Shown one piece after another: positions 15,901 through 23,579 of a stretch of 47,955 nucleotides of DNA. A program made the position numbers and the translations under genes. This stretch comes from Candidatus Babelota bacterium (GTDB taxonomy: Bacteria; Babelota; Babeliae; Babelales; Vermiphilaceae), in contig JABDCY010000007.1 of NCBI GenBank assembly GCA_013287855.1, positions 1 to 47,955 on the forward strand, written 5' to 3'. How positions within the stretch are numbered: position 1 is the first letter of the stretch; the number at the start of each line of letters is the position of its first letter. The notes below the pieces were generated by a model. That model was not told the origin of the DNA, did not search any database, and saw only the letters and a program-made list of their open reading frames with translations.

Positions 15901-16977
15901 ATGAACTTCAAGTCATTTATTTTAGCACTATTTTCACTCAGTTTATTACTTCCTTCACCCCATCTATGTGCAAAAGAAGACGAAGATTCCTCTTCGTGGG
16001 AAGATATTTTGTATGTCGGCAGTTTTGTGGCACTTGTGGCCACTAACATTTGGTTGACCATAAAAGCGGTTAAAGCAATCTCAGAAGTGGTGAATGCTCA
16101 AAATACCATCGCGCATACGATAGAAACTACTGCCCAAGAACATGAGAATCGCACAACCAAAAAAGCAGATTCATTTGAAACCGTAGAATCCTCAACCCGA
16201 ACACCAAACCCCGATGGCCTGCGCAGTGTTTTTGCCGGAACCATTCCGCCAGAGATTCGTGAAATTATCGAATTTTTAGAAAATCCCACAAAATTTACCC
16301 GGCTTGGTGCCACTATGCCACGCGGCATTTTGTTAATTGGTCCTCCGGGGACGGGCAAAACAACCATTGCACGCGGCATTGCAGAATTTGCCGGCTGCTT
16401 ATTTATTCCGGTTAATGGATCACAATTTATTGAAGAATATGTGGGTACCGGTGCCAAACGGTTGCGGGAACTTTTTGATCAAGCACGCAAAGCGATTGCC
16501 ACTAATGAAACAAAAGCAGCAATTATTTTTATTGATGAAATTGACGCCATCGGCTGCAAGCGCGAACAAAGCAATTCGGGGGGCGAGAGGGAATATCGTC
16601 AGACATTGTTGCAACTGCTTGCCTTAATGGATGGATTTAAGCAGGATGATTCGATTATTATCATTGCCGCTACCAATAGACCAGAATCATTGGACCCTGC
16701 ACTGCTGCGGCCCGGCAGATTTGACCGCAAAGTGATGATCAGTTTGCCAAATCTAGAAAATAGAATTGCTATTTTGCAGCATTATTTCTCTAAAATTCCG
16801 ATAGATAAATCGGTTGATGCTCATCGCATTGCTGTAGTCTGCAAAGGCTTTAGTGGTGCGCAGTTGAAAAGTCTTGTAAACGAGGCCGCAATCCGCGCAG
16901 CAAGAGCAAATGCGCGGGTGATTTCTCAGGCGCATGTTGCACAAGTGCTTAAAGAAATTTTTGGCATTGATCTTTAG
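15901..16977 (+). CDS. Membrane AAA+ ATPase, FtsH-like without peptidase domain
   Basis: A 358-residue protein. ATG 15901 follows GAGGA; a TTG at 15889 also reads in frame but overlaps that SD. There is a signal-like hydrophobic segment (5-22), a second TM (about 37-57), then an AAA domain very like FtsH: GPPGTGKT (147-154), IIFIDEID (208-215), IAATNRPESLDPALLRPGRFDR (second region of homology and arginine fingers near 270-276) and a C-terminal lid. It stops where FtsH would continue into its HEXXH zinc peptidase, so it cannot cleave substrates itself. It may act as an unfoldase or as a partner of another protease. Confidence 0.85.
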   Translation: MNFKSFILALFSLSLLLPSPHLCAKEDEDSSSWEDILYVGSFVALVATNIWLTIKAVKAISEVVNAQNTIAHTIETTAQEHENRTTKKADSFETVESSTRTPNPDGLRSVFAGTIPPEIREIIEFLENPTKFTRLGATMPRGILLIGPPGTGKTTIARGIAEFAGCLFIPVNGSQFIEEYVGTGAKRLRELFDQARKAIATNETKAAIIFIDEIDAIGCKREQSNSGGEREYRQTLLQLLALMDGFKQDDSIIIIAATNRPESLDPALLRPGRFDRKVMISLPNLENRIAILQHYFSKIPIDKSVDAHRIAVVCKGFSGAQLKSLVNEAAIRAARANARVISQAHVAQVLKEIFGIDL

Positions 16978-16983
16978 TAGGTG

Positions 16984-17325
16984 TTACCTAAGTCCTTCTC
17001 GCTGTTCTGGCGTTAAACCACGCAATTCAAGAGTGAGGAAATAACTTAAAATAGTCCTGATTACCACAATAATTGCAAGCAAGCCCAAATTATAATAATC
17101 AGGTGCAGCAAGTGAACCAACAATATCGGCTCCAACCATAAATTCCAGACCTAAAATAACGCTGTTACCAAATTGCAAGCGAATGTAATTTTCACTAAAT
17201 TTGCGAGACATCAAAAGCATAGCAAGCTGGTAGAGTGCCCGCGCTGCACCTAAACAAATCACTACCACGCCTATAGTGCCTATGCAACCACGAATAGCGA
17301 TCAACACATTATCAGTTAATAACAT
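16984..17325 (-). CDS. DUF1622 family membrane protein
   Basis: A 113-residue protein with three predicted TM segments (about 8-30, 53-73, 77-95), the family-like IRLQFGNSVILGLEFMVGADI and LGLLAIIVVIRTILSYFL, and SD AGGAG. The length is normal for DUF1622. Its biological role is unknown. It converges with the FtsH-like gene, with seven bases between the stops. Confidence 0.8.
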   Translation of the reverse strand: MLLTDNVLIAIRGCIGTIGVVVICLGAARALYQLAMLLMSRKFSENYIRLQFGNSVILGLEFMVGADIVGSLAAPDYYNLGLLAIIVVIRTILSYFLTLELRGLTPEQREGLR

Positions 17326-17444
17326 ATGTTTTTGCTCCTTTTTTTTTGAATAAGGTTGAATTTTAGATTTCTCAGATAGTAGGTTTAATATATGTTTTTA
17401 ATAAGCCCAATACTATGTTTAACACATAAAAAAAGGATGTGCCT

Positions 17445-17969
17445 ATGAACATAAGAGTGTTTTTTTTGGCCTTGGTAGTATGCATACAACCTGGTTTGAT
17501 GCTATCAATGCTAGATGCCGGTGAAAAATATTATGGGTTATATGTTAATACGATTACTGACGCAAAATTAAAATTGAAACCCGAAGTTCGGCTAGGAAAA
17601 ACAGTTACCTATTCTTTAAGAGGCCAACAAACAAAAGTCCGTATAGAGCTCGTATATAATGAGGGTATATTTTGTACGATAGTTAATGATGAGACCACAA
17701 AAAAAGAAGATGCTGAAACTCCATTAAGAAAAAAACTTAAAGAACTTCTTAGCAGTTGTCCTCCGAATTCTGGATATAGCATTGGCCTAGATGCTGATAA
17801 TAAGGCGCGTAATACGCAATCATTCTGGCTCGGGGGATTGATAGTTAACCGGTACTCAACGAAACATACAGTGGACAAAACTGTTTTTGATGATGCGTGT
17901 GAAGTTAGGAAATTGGTTGATGAAGAGTTTCCCGACGAGGCTGAAAAACTTACCAAACAAGATAACTAA
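17445..17969 (+). CDS. Secreted hypothetical protein
   Basis: A 174-residue protein. ATG 17445 is preferred over an in-frame GTG at 17439 because AAAAGGA ends 7 nt before it. The signal peptide (FFLALVVCIQPGLMLS) is followed by a mixed alpha/beta mature part with two Cys (near 74 and 104) and a charged C-terminal helix. No family recognised. It ends at a strong shared terminator. Confidence 0.65.
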   Translation: MNIRVFFLALVVCIQPGLMLSMLDAGEKYYGLYVNTITDAKLKLKPEVRLGKTVTYSLRGQQTKVRIELVYNEGIFCTIVNDETTKKEDAETPLRKKLKELLSSCPPNSGYSIGLDADNKARNTQSFWLGGLIVNRYSTKHTVDKTVFDDACEVRKLVDEEFPDEAEKLTKQDN

Positions 17970-17980
17970 TAGTTTTTAAC

Positions 17981-18015
17981 AAAAAGAAAGGCTCCCATGC
18001 GGAGCCTTTCTTTTT
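17981..18015. terminator. Bidirectional intrinsic terminator
   Basis: A perfect 15-bp stem (17981-17995 against 18001-18015) with a 5-nt loop, A-rich on the left and T-rich on the right. It lies between the convergent ends at 17969 and 18020 and should serve both strands. Confidence 0.92.
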
Positions 18016-18019
18016 GTTT

Positions 18020-18739
18020 TCAAAGAACTCGATTAATTTTTAAGTCCCGTATCCCTTCAGAATTTACATACAATTCTAAATAACCCTGCTTGGCATACGC
18101 ATCAATCACTTCATTGTCATGATTAATAATCAAAATCGTCAATCTATGTTTGGTGCACAGCGCATGCAGAAATTCCATAACCAGAGCTGTATTTTTTGGG
18201 TCAAGCGCCGAGGTAGGTTCATCCAGCAACAAGATCGGTGCTTCTTTTTGTAACACCATGATTATTGCTAAGATCTGCTTTTGGCCGCCGGATAGTTGTG
18301 CGACAGGTTTGTCCAATAGAATGCCAAAATTGGCAAGAAGATCAGTATAACGCAGATTTTGGGGCAAGCCGTGATAGGTTGGATAGTGTTCAAACAGCGT
18401 CGCTTGCAAATTTTGTTTCACGGTAAATTGATCGGCTAGCATGGTAGGAATGTTTTGTTGCACCACTTTGATGTAATGTCGAATTGCTTGACTATAGGTG
18501 ATGCTGTTAGCGCAGGCAATTTTTTGTTCACCAATAGTGATGAAACCTTGCAGAGTTTCTTGTGGGTGCAGAATGCCTGAAAGAATTCTGAACAGTGTCG
18601 ATTTGCCTACACCATTACTGCCTTGGATAAAATGGATAGTGCTATCGGTAAAATTAACCGATAGTTCCTTAAAAAATTCGGGCTTATTTTTATCAAAGGC
18701 AAACGAGATGTTGTGCAATTGCAGAAATGCTTGTGCCAT
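18020..18739 (-). CDS. ABC transporter ATP-binding protein
   Basis: A 239-residue ATPase subunit with Walker A GSNGVGKST (40-48), signature LSGGQKQ (149-155), Walker B LLLDEPTSALD (170-180) and the switch His in INHD. SD TTAGGAG lies just before the ATG. It follows the permease gene with one base between and is the last gene of the minus-strand unit. With the permease and lipoprotein-like binding protein it forms an importer of the ABC_sub_bind class, whose characterised members include tryptophan and related transporters. Confidence 0.9.
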   Translation of the reverse strand: MAQAFLQLHNISFAFDKNKPEFFKELSVNFTDSTIHFIQGSNGVGKSTLFRILSGILHPQETLQGFITIGEQKIACANSITYSQAIRHYIKVVQQNIPTMLADQFTVKQNLQATLFEHYPTYHGLPQNLRYTDLLANFGILLDKPVAQLSGGQKQILAIIMVLQKEAPILLLDEPTSALDPKNTALVMEFLHALCTKHRLTILIINHDNEVIDAYAKQGYLELYVNSEGIRDLKINRVL

Positions 18740-18740
18740 C

Positions 18741-19634
18741 TTAAACTCCTAACTGATCGCCGCGCAACGAACGGCCTTGTGCGCGATATAATACGATGAT
18801 AAAGATAAGAACGAGTAGGGCTTGGACAGCAGTGAAATATTTAAGATTAAAGCCACCTTTAAGCAGCAGTTGTTGCAGTACAAAATAGGCACTCGTGCCC
18901 AAGAGTGGCACAGCTATCGTTATCGGTTTTGCACGAGCAATAAGCGCTTTGCCCAAAATAAGTGCCGTGATGCACAGCAACACTTTGCCATAACCAATGG
19001 TGATTTCAACAAAGTTGTTTGATTGGGCAAATAAATAGCCAGAAAGCCCTGCAAGCGCATTGCCGAGCATGACGCCTACGATCACAATAAAATTGGTCGA
19101 AATTCCATAATTTCTAAAAAATTCAGCATTGTTGCCGACTATGGCACAGGCATAGCTGAGTTGTGTGTAGAAAAATGTCAGAGCGCTTGCTACAAGTAAC
19201 AAGCTGATGATGGCGAGCATGATCAGTTCTGGATGTTGTGCAAGAGAAGGCAGGAGTTCTAGTGGATTGCGGAGTCCGGTGAGTGAAAGATAAGAACCTT
19301 GAAGCACAAATTGGTTAATGCCGTGGAATATACCGAAGGTAATAATGCTTGCAAGCAAGTGGGGAATTTGCCCGACGCGAGAAATAACGCTCGATGTTAA
19401 TCCTACGAGTGCACCGCCAACGAGACTCGCAACACAGGCCAAAATTAAGGTCAGTCCGATGGGCGCCATTTTAAATCCCACAATGGTTTGCGCACCAAGA
19501 ATAGCACCAAACACATAGGCACTTTCGATACTCAAATCCGGAAGTTTAAGCAATGACATGCTGATGTACGAGCCGAGGACTAAAGGTAAAAAGAGCGCTG
19601 TCTGCTCAAGAATAATGAGAATTGTGTTTATCAT
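18741..19634 (-). CDS. ABC transporter permease
   Basis: A 297-residue protein with 8-9 hydrophobic segments, of the branched-chain-type permease fold (GSYISMSLLKLPDLSIESAY at the N-terminus is typical of permeases paired with ABC_sub_bind proteins). The SD (GAGAGGAA) could pair with CTCTTC about 20-25 nt upstream, which may damp translation. It is separated from the substrate-binding gene by 284 nt holding two hairpin repeats. Confidence 0.88.
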   Translation of the reverse strand: MINTILIILEQTALFLPLVLGSYISMSLLKLPDLSIESAYVFGAILGAQTIVGFKMAPIGLTLILACVASLVGGALVGLTSSVISRVGQIPHLLASIITFGIFHGINQFVLQGSYLSLTGLRNPLELLPSLAQHPELIMLAIISLLLVASALTFFYTQLSYACAIVGNNAEFFRNYGISTNFIVIVGVMLGNALAGLSGYLFAQSNNFVEITIGYGKVLLCITALILGKALIARAKPITIAVPLLGTSAYFVLQQLLLKGGFNLKYFTAVQALLVLIFIIVLYRAQGRSLRGDQLGV

Positions 19635-19705
19635 GAAATTCCTCTCTTCATTTTAAAGTTTAAGAAGAGGAGCTTTGAAATTAAAAAAGAGATGCGCTTC
19701 CCTAT

Positions 19706-19734
19706 GATGTCATCCTGAACTTGTTTCAGGATCC
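19706..19734. repeat. 29-nt hairpin repeat, copy 1
   Basis: Contains a perfect 8-bp stem (ATCCTGAA / TTCAGGAT) with a 5-nt loop. It is an inverted copy of 19830-19858 with one mismatch in 29. The CATCCTGAACTTGTTTCAGG type of sequence is, from memory, a common intergenic repeat in many host-associated bacteria. The two copies can also pair with each other across about 95 nt. Confidence 0.85.
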
Positions 19735-19829
19735 ATGTTTTTATGTATTGGCAAGGTGCATGAAAAACTGTTTTTATTGAAAATATAAACTTTGAAAGGA
19801 CTAATTTTGACGAAATAATTTTCTGAATT

Positions 19830-19858
19830 GGATCCTGAATCAAGTTCAGGATGACATC
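19830..19858. repeat. 29-nt hairpin repeat, copy 2 (inverted)
   Basis: The inverted partner of 19706-19734, with its own perfect 8-bp stem. Both lie inside the ABC operon, between the binding-protein and permease genes, where they could lower or uncouple expression of the downstream genes. A frame across both copies encodes the low-complexity IQDP/VQDD peptide typical of this repeat and is not a real gene. Confidence 0.85.
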
Positions 19859-19918
19859 GGGACGATGAAAAATTCTTTGCGAAGCTACATTGAGCTTTGT
19901 TAAAACCATTCTGATCCT

Positions 19919-20983
19919 TTATCCGTTCGTGGTGAGCTGAGTGGAACCATCAACAAACCTTGTTTCTTGTAACAAGAAAGTAAGCGTAGGATTCAACAAC
20001 AAATTTTGTTGTTCCATGGTGGATTCATTAACAGTAACAAAAAAGGCATCGAGCGGCGTGGATGGAATAGAGCTTGGTTCTTTGCCTTGTTCTAAAATTG
20101 CCAGTGCTTTTTTGCCACTTTCAACGCCATAATCTTTTTGTGTCACGCCAAAGGCAAGAGCTGCCCCCTTAAGTCCTGAATTTAAATCTGATGCATACAA
20201 GGTGACGCCATAGCGGTTGCACAAGCGAATAAGGCCATCTATAGCAGAAACAACCGTGTTATCCATGAGCACCAGCACGACATCAATGCCGCTCAACATG
20301 CCTTCAACTTTTTGTTGCAGCTCTCCTGCATTGTAAACCGGCACTGCTTGCAATTTGATGTTGTAAGAATTGAGAATTTGTTCGATTTCGTTTTTATCTT
20401 TTTCAAGCCCGGTGCCATGACCTGGATCGTACACCAACAACACAGACCGCGTAGTTGGCTTGAGAATAGTAAGCGCAGCAAGTTGTTTTTTGTAATCAGC
20501 CACTTCTGCCACACCGGTGACATTGTTGCCAGAAGATTCCATGGATGCAATGATTCCCGTTTCTACTGGATTGCTAATAGCACCAAATACAACCGGTGTT
20601 TTGAGCTCTTTTTTGGCCGTTAGCTCTTTGATGATCTGTGTGCAGCTGGCACCGATAGTGAAGATTAGATTATAATCGCCGTGCACAATTTCTTCCGCCT
20701 GCGAGCGCTGCAAGGTTTTGTTGCCGTTAGCATTAAAGATTTTAAAATCATACGGATGCGTGCCTTGTTCCAGCGTTTGTTTAAATCCGCTCGTGATGTC
20801 ATCAATTGCTGGATGTGGCGCAGGTTCAAAAATAGCTACTTTAAAGAGTGCTCCCGTGCGTTCGTGGATTTTTACTATCGCTTCTAGTTTTGGCGCTTCT
20901 TTGTACTGGGTGTAAAGACAATAAAATATCAGCGCGATATTTATGCTGATGCTGCCAAGTGCAGCAATTGTTCCTTTATTCAT
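19919..20983 (-). CDS. ABC transporter substrate-binding protein (ABC_sub_bind family)
   Basis: A 354-residue protein with an N-terminal membrane anchor or signal (residues 7-24), then a periplasmic two-lobed binding fold: VAIFEPAPHPAIDDITSGF, IFTIGASCTQ, PVVFGAISNPVETG, SVLLVYDPG, YASDLNSGLKGAALAFGVTQKDYG. These match the family whose best-known members bind tryptophan or other amino acids. Its ATG overlaps the TGA of the upstream DIT1/PvcA-like gene (ATGA), with SD AAGG inside that gene, so translation is coupled. Confidence 0.9.
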   Translation of the reverse strand: MNKGTIAALGSISINIALIFYCLYTQYKEAPKLEAIVKIHERTGALFKVAIFEPAPHPAIDDITSGFKQTLEQGTHPYDFKIFNANGNKTLQRSQAEEIVHGDYNLIFTIGASCTQIIKELTAKKELKTPVVFGAISNPVETGIIASMESSGNNVTGVAEVADYKKQLAALTILKPTTRSVLLVYDPGHGTGLEKDKNEIEQILNSYNIKLQAVPVYNAGELQQKVEGMLSGIDVVLVLMDNTVVSAIDGLIRLCNRYGVTLYASDLNSGLKGAALAFGVTQKDYGVESGKKALAILEQGKEPSSIPSTPLDAFFVTVNESTMEQQNLLLNPTLTFLLQETRFVDGSTQLTTNG

Positions 20984-22083
20984 TTTTTTTCCTTAAAATT
21001 CTTTTTTTTAGTGGTGCCAACATAATAAAGATCATGTGGAGGTTGTTGCTTTTCGCCTTCAATGGTTGCATATGTTAGTTTCATTTCCTTATCATCTCTC
21101 AATTTTTTATATAAATCGAGGTTAACTCCATCTTTATCGACAACTAATGTTTTGTGCCACGGAGTACCCATAGTCCCATAAATCATAGGAGTTCCAATTT
21201 TATCTTTTACACTTAAAGGATTTGGCCGTACCGATTCTCTTATCTGTTTTTTGTAATCAGGAATTTCTTGCTGCAACATGAGGGCGACTTTTTTGCTGCC
21301 TGTGTAAGCTGTCTCTGCTATAGATTTTGCAACTTCTTTTTTTGCAGAAGACAGCTGTTTCTTCATTTCTGGATTATCAAGTTCAGATTCTACAAATGTT
21401 ACATAGTCTTTGAGCTTATCTGGTTCAATAGCAACTTTGAGATCTCGATATGTATCTTTATACACGGTTTCTAACTTATTGCCTGGAAGCCGTCCAATAG
21501 TTACATAGGGATCAAGGTAATTGACCATATCGCGTAATGCTTCGCGATAATTATAGATACGAGATGCTGAAAATAATGGCACGCCTATTTTACTCATAAC
21601 CACCTGGTTCATATCATCGATAAATGGCTCCCAAAAAATTGTAACAGTCGAGCCCTGTCTGTGAATTTTGCTTATTTCTCTACTTATGTGGTTGCGTGTG
21701 AGTAATGCTAGTAAATCACCAAGACCAAAGCTATGTTCATCATCAAATGGTATTTTGTTTGGATTGGCGCTGGAAACAGGAAATGCAGGCAAGATGCGGC
21801 GTATGGGTTCCTGAGCCTGTACAGCATTAAGAATTTTGTTTTCAACAATGTCACGCCCATCAACATCGGTGTTGTAACCGCCAAACTGCAGCAGATAATC
21901 GGTTATTGCTTTGCTTTTTTCGACACAATCAGCATCATCTTTTAGTGTGGATATTTTTGGCAGGCTTTCAAGATAAACTTTTACGCCTTTGGGTAAACGA
22001 TCTTTGAAAATATCAGGCACATGCTCCATAGCAAAAATGGCTACAGCGAAGAACATGCTACCTATTACGAATAGTTTTTGCAT
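20980..22083 (-). CDS. Secreted DIT1/PvcA (isonitrile synthase) family protein, divergent (paralogue 1)
   Basis: A 367-residue protein with SD GAGGA and a signal peptide (1-18, ending before M-E). It shows the DIT1/PvcA order of motifs: RILPAFPVSSANPNK (about 96-110), a helix region, an I..G..V.IFWEP strand (about 140-153), Y..ALRDM, and at the C-terminus SVRP (284-287), DKIG, TPWH (307-310). Compared with the typical FPxKS and xDG motifs, the Lys is Ser and DG is EP, so normal isonitrile-forming chemistry is doubtful. It ends in a Lys-rich tail. It is translationally coupled to the importer's binding protein, which suggests a shared substrate. Confidence 0.7.
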   Translation of the reverse strand: MQKLFVIGSMFFAVAIFAMEHVPDIFKDRLPKGVKVYLESLPKISTLKDDADCVEKSKAITDYLLQFGGYNTDVDGRDIVENKILNAVQAQEPIRRILPAFPVSSANPNKIPFDDEHSFGLGDLLALLTRNHISREISKIHRQGSTVTIFWEPFIDDMNQVVMSKIGVPLFSASRIYNYREALRDMVNYLDPYVTIGRLPGNKLETVYKDTYRDLKVAIEPDKLKDYVTFVESELDNPEMKKQLSSAKKEVAKSIAETAYTGSKKVALMLQQEIPDYKKQIRESVRPNPLSVKDKIGTPMIYGTMGTPWHKTLVVDKDGVNLDLYKKLRDDKEMKLTYATIEGEKQQPPHDLYYVGTTKKKNFKEKK

Positions 22084-22164
22084 GATTTTTCCTCAGTAAA
22101 GCGAAAAACAAAAATTTATGATGAGATAAAAATTACTAAAAAGTAGGGTAGAGAAAGAAATAGA

Positions 22165-22263
22165 TTAGCGCCAGGCGCGCCAGATGAGAGAAAGAGAAGG
22201 AGAGAATTTGATGAATGTTACAGGGACAAGAAGCGTAGATATCTTCTTGGAAGCTGCAGGCAT
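22165..22263 (-). CDS. Small hydrophobic protein (32 residues)
   Basis: The ATG at 22263 has a good SD (AAGGAG, 5 nt spacing). The frame begins MPAASKKISTLLVPVTFIKF and ends in a Trp/Arg-rich tail (IWRAWR). It resembles the short ORFs at 24835-24948 and 27314-27472 in size, SD and layout (polar N-terminus, then hydrophobic segment). It fills most of the 316-nt gap between two DIT1/PvcA-like genes. Function unknown. Confidence 0.4.
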   Translation of the reverse strand: MPAASKKISTLLVPVTFIKFSPSLSLIWRAWR

Positions 22264-22351
22264 GTGAACTCCTTAAAATAAGGTTAATTTATGCTTACTG
22301 TAATAGAAAGCGCATGATCGTGTCAATACCAATGTTGATCGAATAATAAAA

Positions 22352-22380
22352 AAGCCCGCATCATAGTTTATTGCGGGCTT
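22352..22380 (-). terminator. Intrinsic terminator for the 22400-24602 unit
   Basis: A perfect 9-bp GC-rich stem (22352-22360 against 22372-22380), 11-nt loop, followed on the minus strand by a T-rich run (22351 downwards). It separates the upstream pair of DIT1/PvcA-like genes from the unit that begins upstream of 22083. Confidence 0.85.
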
Positions 22381-22399
22381 AATGATTTAATAATTTTGT

Positions 22400-23572
22400 T
22401 TAAAATTGATTTTCAGGTTCGTAACTATAATAATTTAGTTCATGTCCATCAATCGTATACCCCTTAAGCGGATAATCTTCTAACTTCTTCTCGACTTCCT
22501 TGTAGTGTTTGAGTTCAACGCTACCAGAGTGGAACCTACTAACAGGTTTGACCACCAACACATTATGCCACGGAGTACCTGAACTTTGATAACTGTGATA
22601 AATCATGGGAGTGCCAATTTTTTTCGCTACACTGAACATGTCAGGACGCACAGATTGACGTATCATGTTGTCAAACTCTGGGATTTCCTTTTCTAGCATG
22701 ATTGCTTCCCTTTTGCTACCGACATAGGCAGTTTCAGCGACTTGCTTGGCAGCATCCTTAATGCGTATGTTGATAATTTCGGGAATTTTTTTCTTTTGTT
22801 CCCCTTTTGCCAATAAATCTATAGTCATCTTTTGTTTCAGGGCAGTATCATCGAGTTGTTCTTTCCAAAAAGTAGTATAATTGGCGATTGTATCTTTCGT
22901 TTCAGCATTATCCATATCGAGCATTATGGGAAATTCCCGATATTTTTTGTGGTAGACTTCATCAAGGGTACCACTCGGTATCGTTCCAATAGTTACATAA
23001 GGGTTCAAATAAGTAACCATGTCATGCAGCGTTTTTTGATACGAAGCAATACGTTCCCGCGTATAAAATGGATGGCCCAAATCTTTTTGGATTGTTTCAT
23101 TAACATCCACCAAAAAAGGTTCCCAATAAATAGCTGAAGAAGAGCCGGGTGCATATATTTTCTTTATTTCATGGCTGATGTGGTTTTGTGTTAATAATGC
23201 GACCAAATCGCCAAGGCTAAAGGCATGTTTATCATCGAAAGGTATTTTCTTTGCATTTGGACTTGCTACCGGAAATGCAGGCATAATGCGCACTAGTGGT
23301 TCCGTATTTTGGATTGCGCGCAAGATTTTCTTCTGAAGAACATCTCTGCCGTCAACGCAGTCTTCATAACCGCCTAAGTTTAATAAATAATCGACAATGG
23401 CTGTGGATCTTACTTGGGCATCTGCATCGTCTGCAACTTTTTTGATTTTTGGCAGATCTTTGAGATAAGCTTGCACTCCATCAGGCAAGTCCGCAAATTG
23501 TTTAGGCACATATTCCATTGTCCATGTACTATGAACAAAGAATAAAAATAAAGTTGCTAACATTCTTTTCAT
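22400..23572 (-). CDS. Secreted DIT1/PvcA family protein, divergent (paralogue 2)
   Basis: A 390-residue protein. ATG 23572 follows TAGGA, with the upstream gene's TAG in the same motif; earlier in-frame starts lie inside that gene. The signal peptide ends before M-E (TWTMEY). It is closely similar to paralogue 1 throughout: IMPAFPVASPN (97-106), a PFDDKHAFSLGD segment, IYWEP (148-152), TAYVGSK, SVRP (307-310), KKIGTPMIY, TPWH (333-336). It too lacks the typical Lys of FPxKS and the DG pair. The sequence is conserved and full length, so it is probably functional but altered. Confidence 0.7.
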   Translation of the reverse strand: MKRMLATLFLFFVHSTWTMEYVPKQFADLPDGVQAYLKDLPKIKKVADDADAQVRSTAIVDYLLNLGGYEDCVDGRDVLQKKILRAIQNTEPLVRIMPAFPVASPNAKKIPFDDKHAFSLGDLVALLTQNHISHEIKKIYAPGSSSAIYWEPFLVDVNETIQKDLGHPFYTRERIASYQKTLHDMVTYLNPYVTIGTIPSGTLDEVYHKKYREFPIMLDMDNAETKDTIANYTTFWKEQLDDTALKQKMTIDLLAKGEQKKKIPEIINIRIKDAAKQVAETAYVGSKREAIMLEKEIPEFDNMIRQSVRPDMFSVAKKIGTPMIYHSYQSSGTPWHNVLVVKPVSRFHSGSVELKHYKEVEKKLEDYPLKGYTIDGHELNYYSYEPENQF

Positions 23573-23579
23573 ATGATTC

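Noticed and set aside
19631-19909. A 92-codon minus-strand frame between the ABC binding-protein and permease genes
   Set aside because: It spans both hairpin repeats and encodes the low-complexity peptide typical of them; it lacks an SD of its own.
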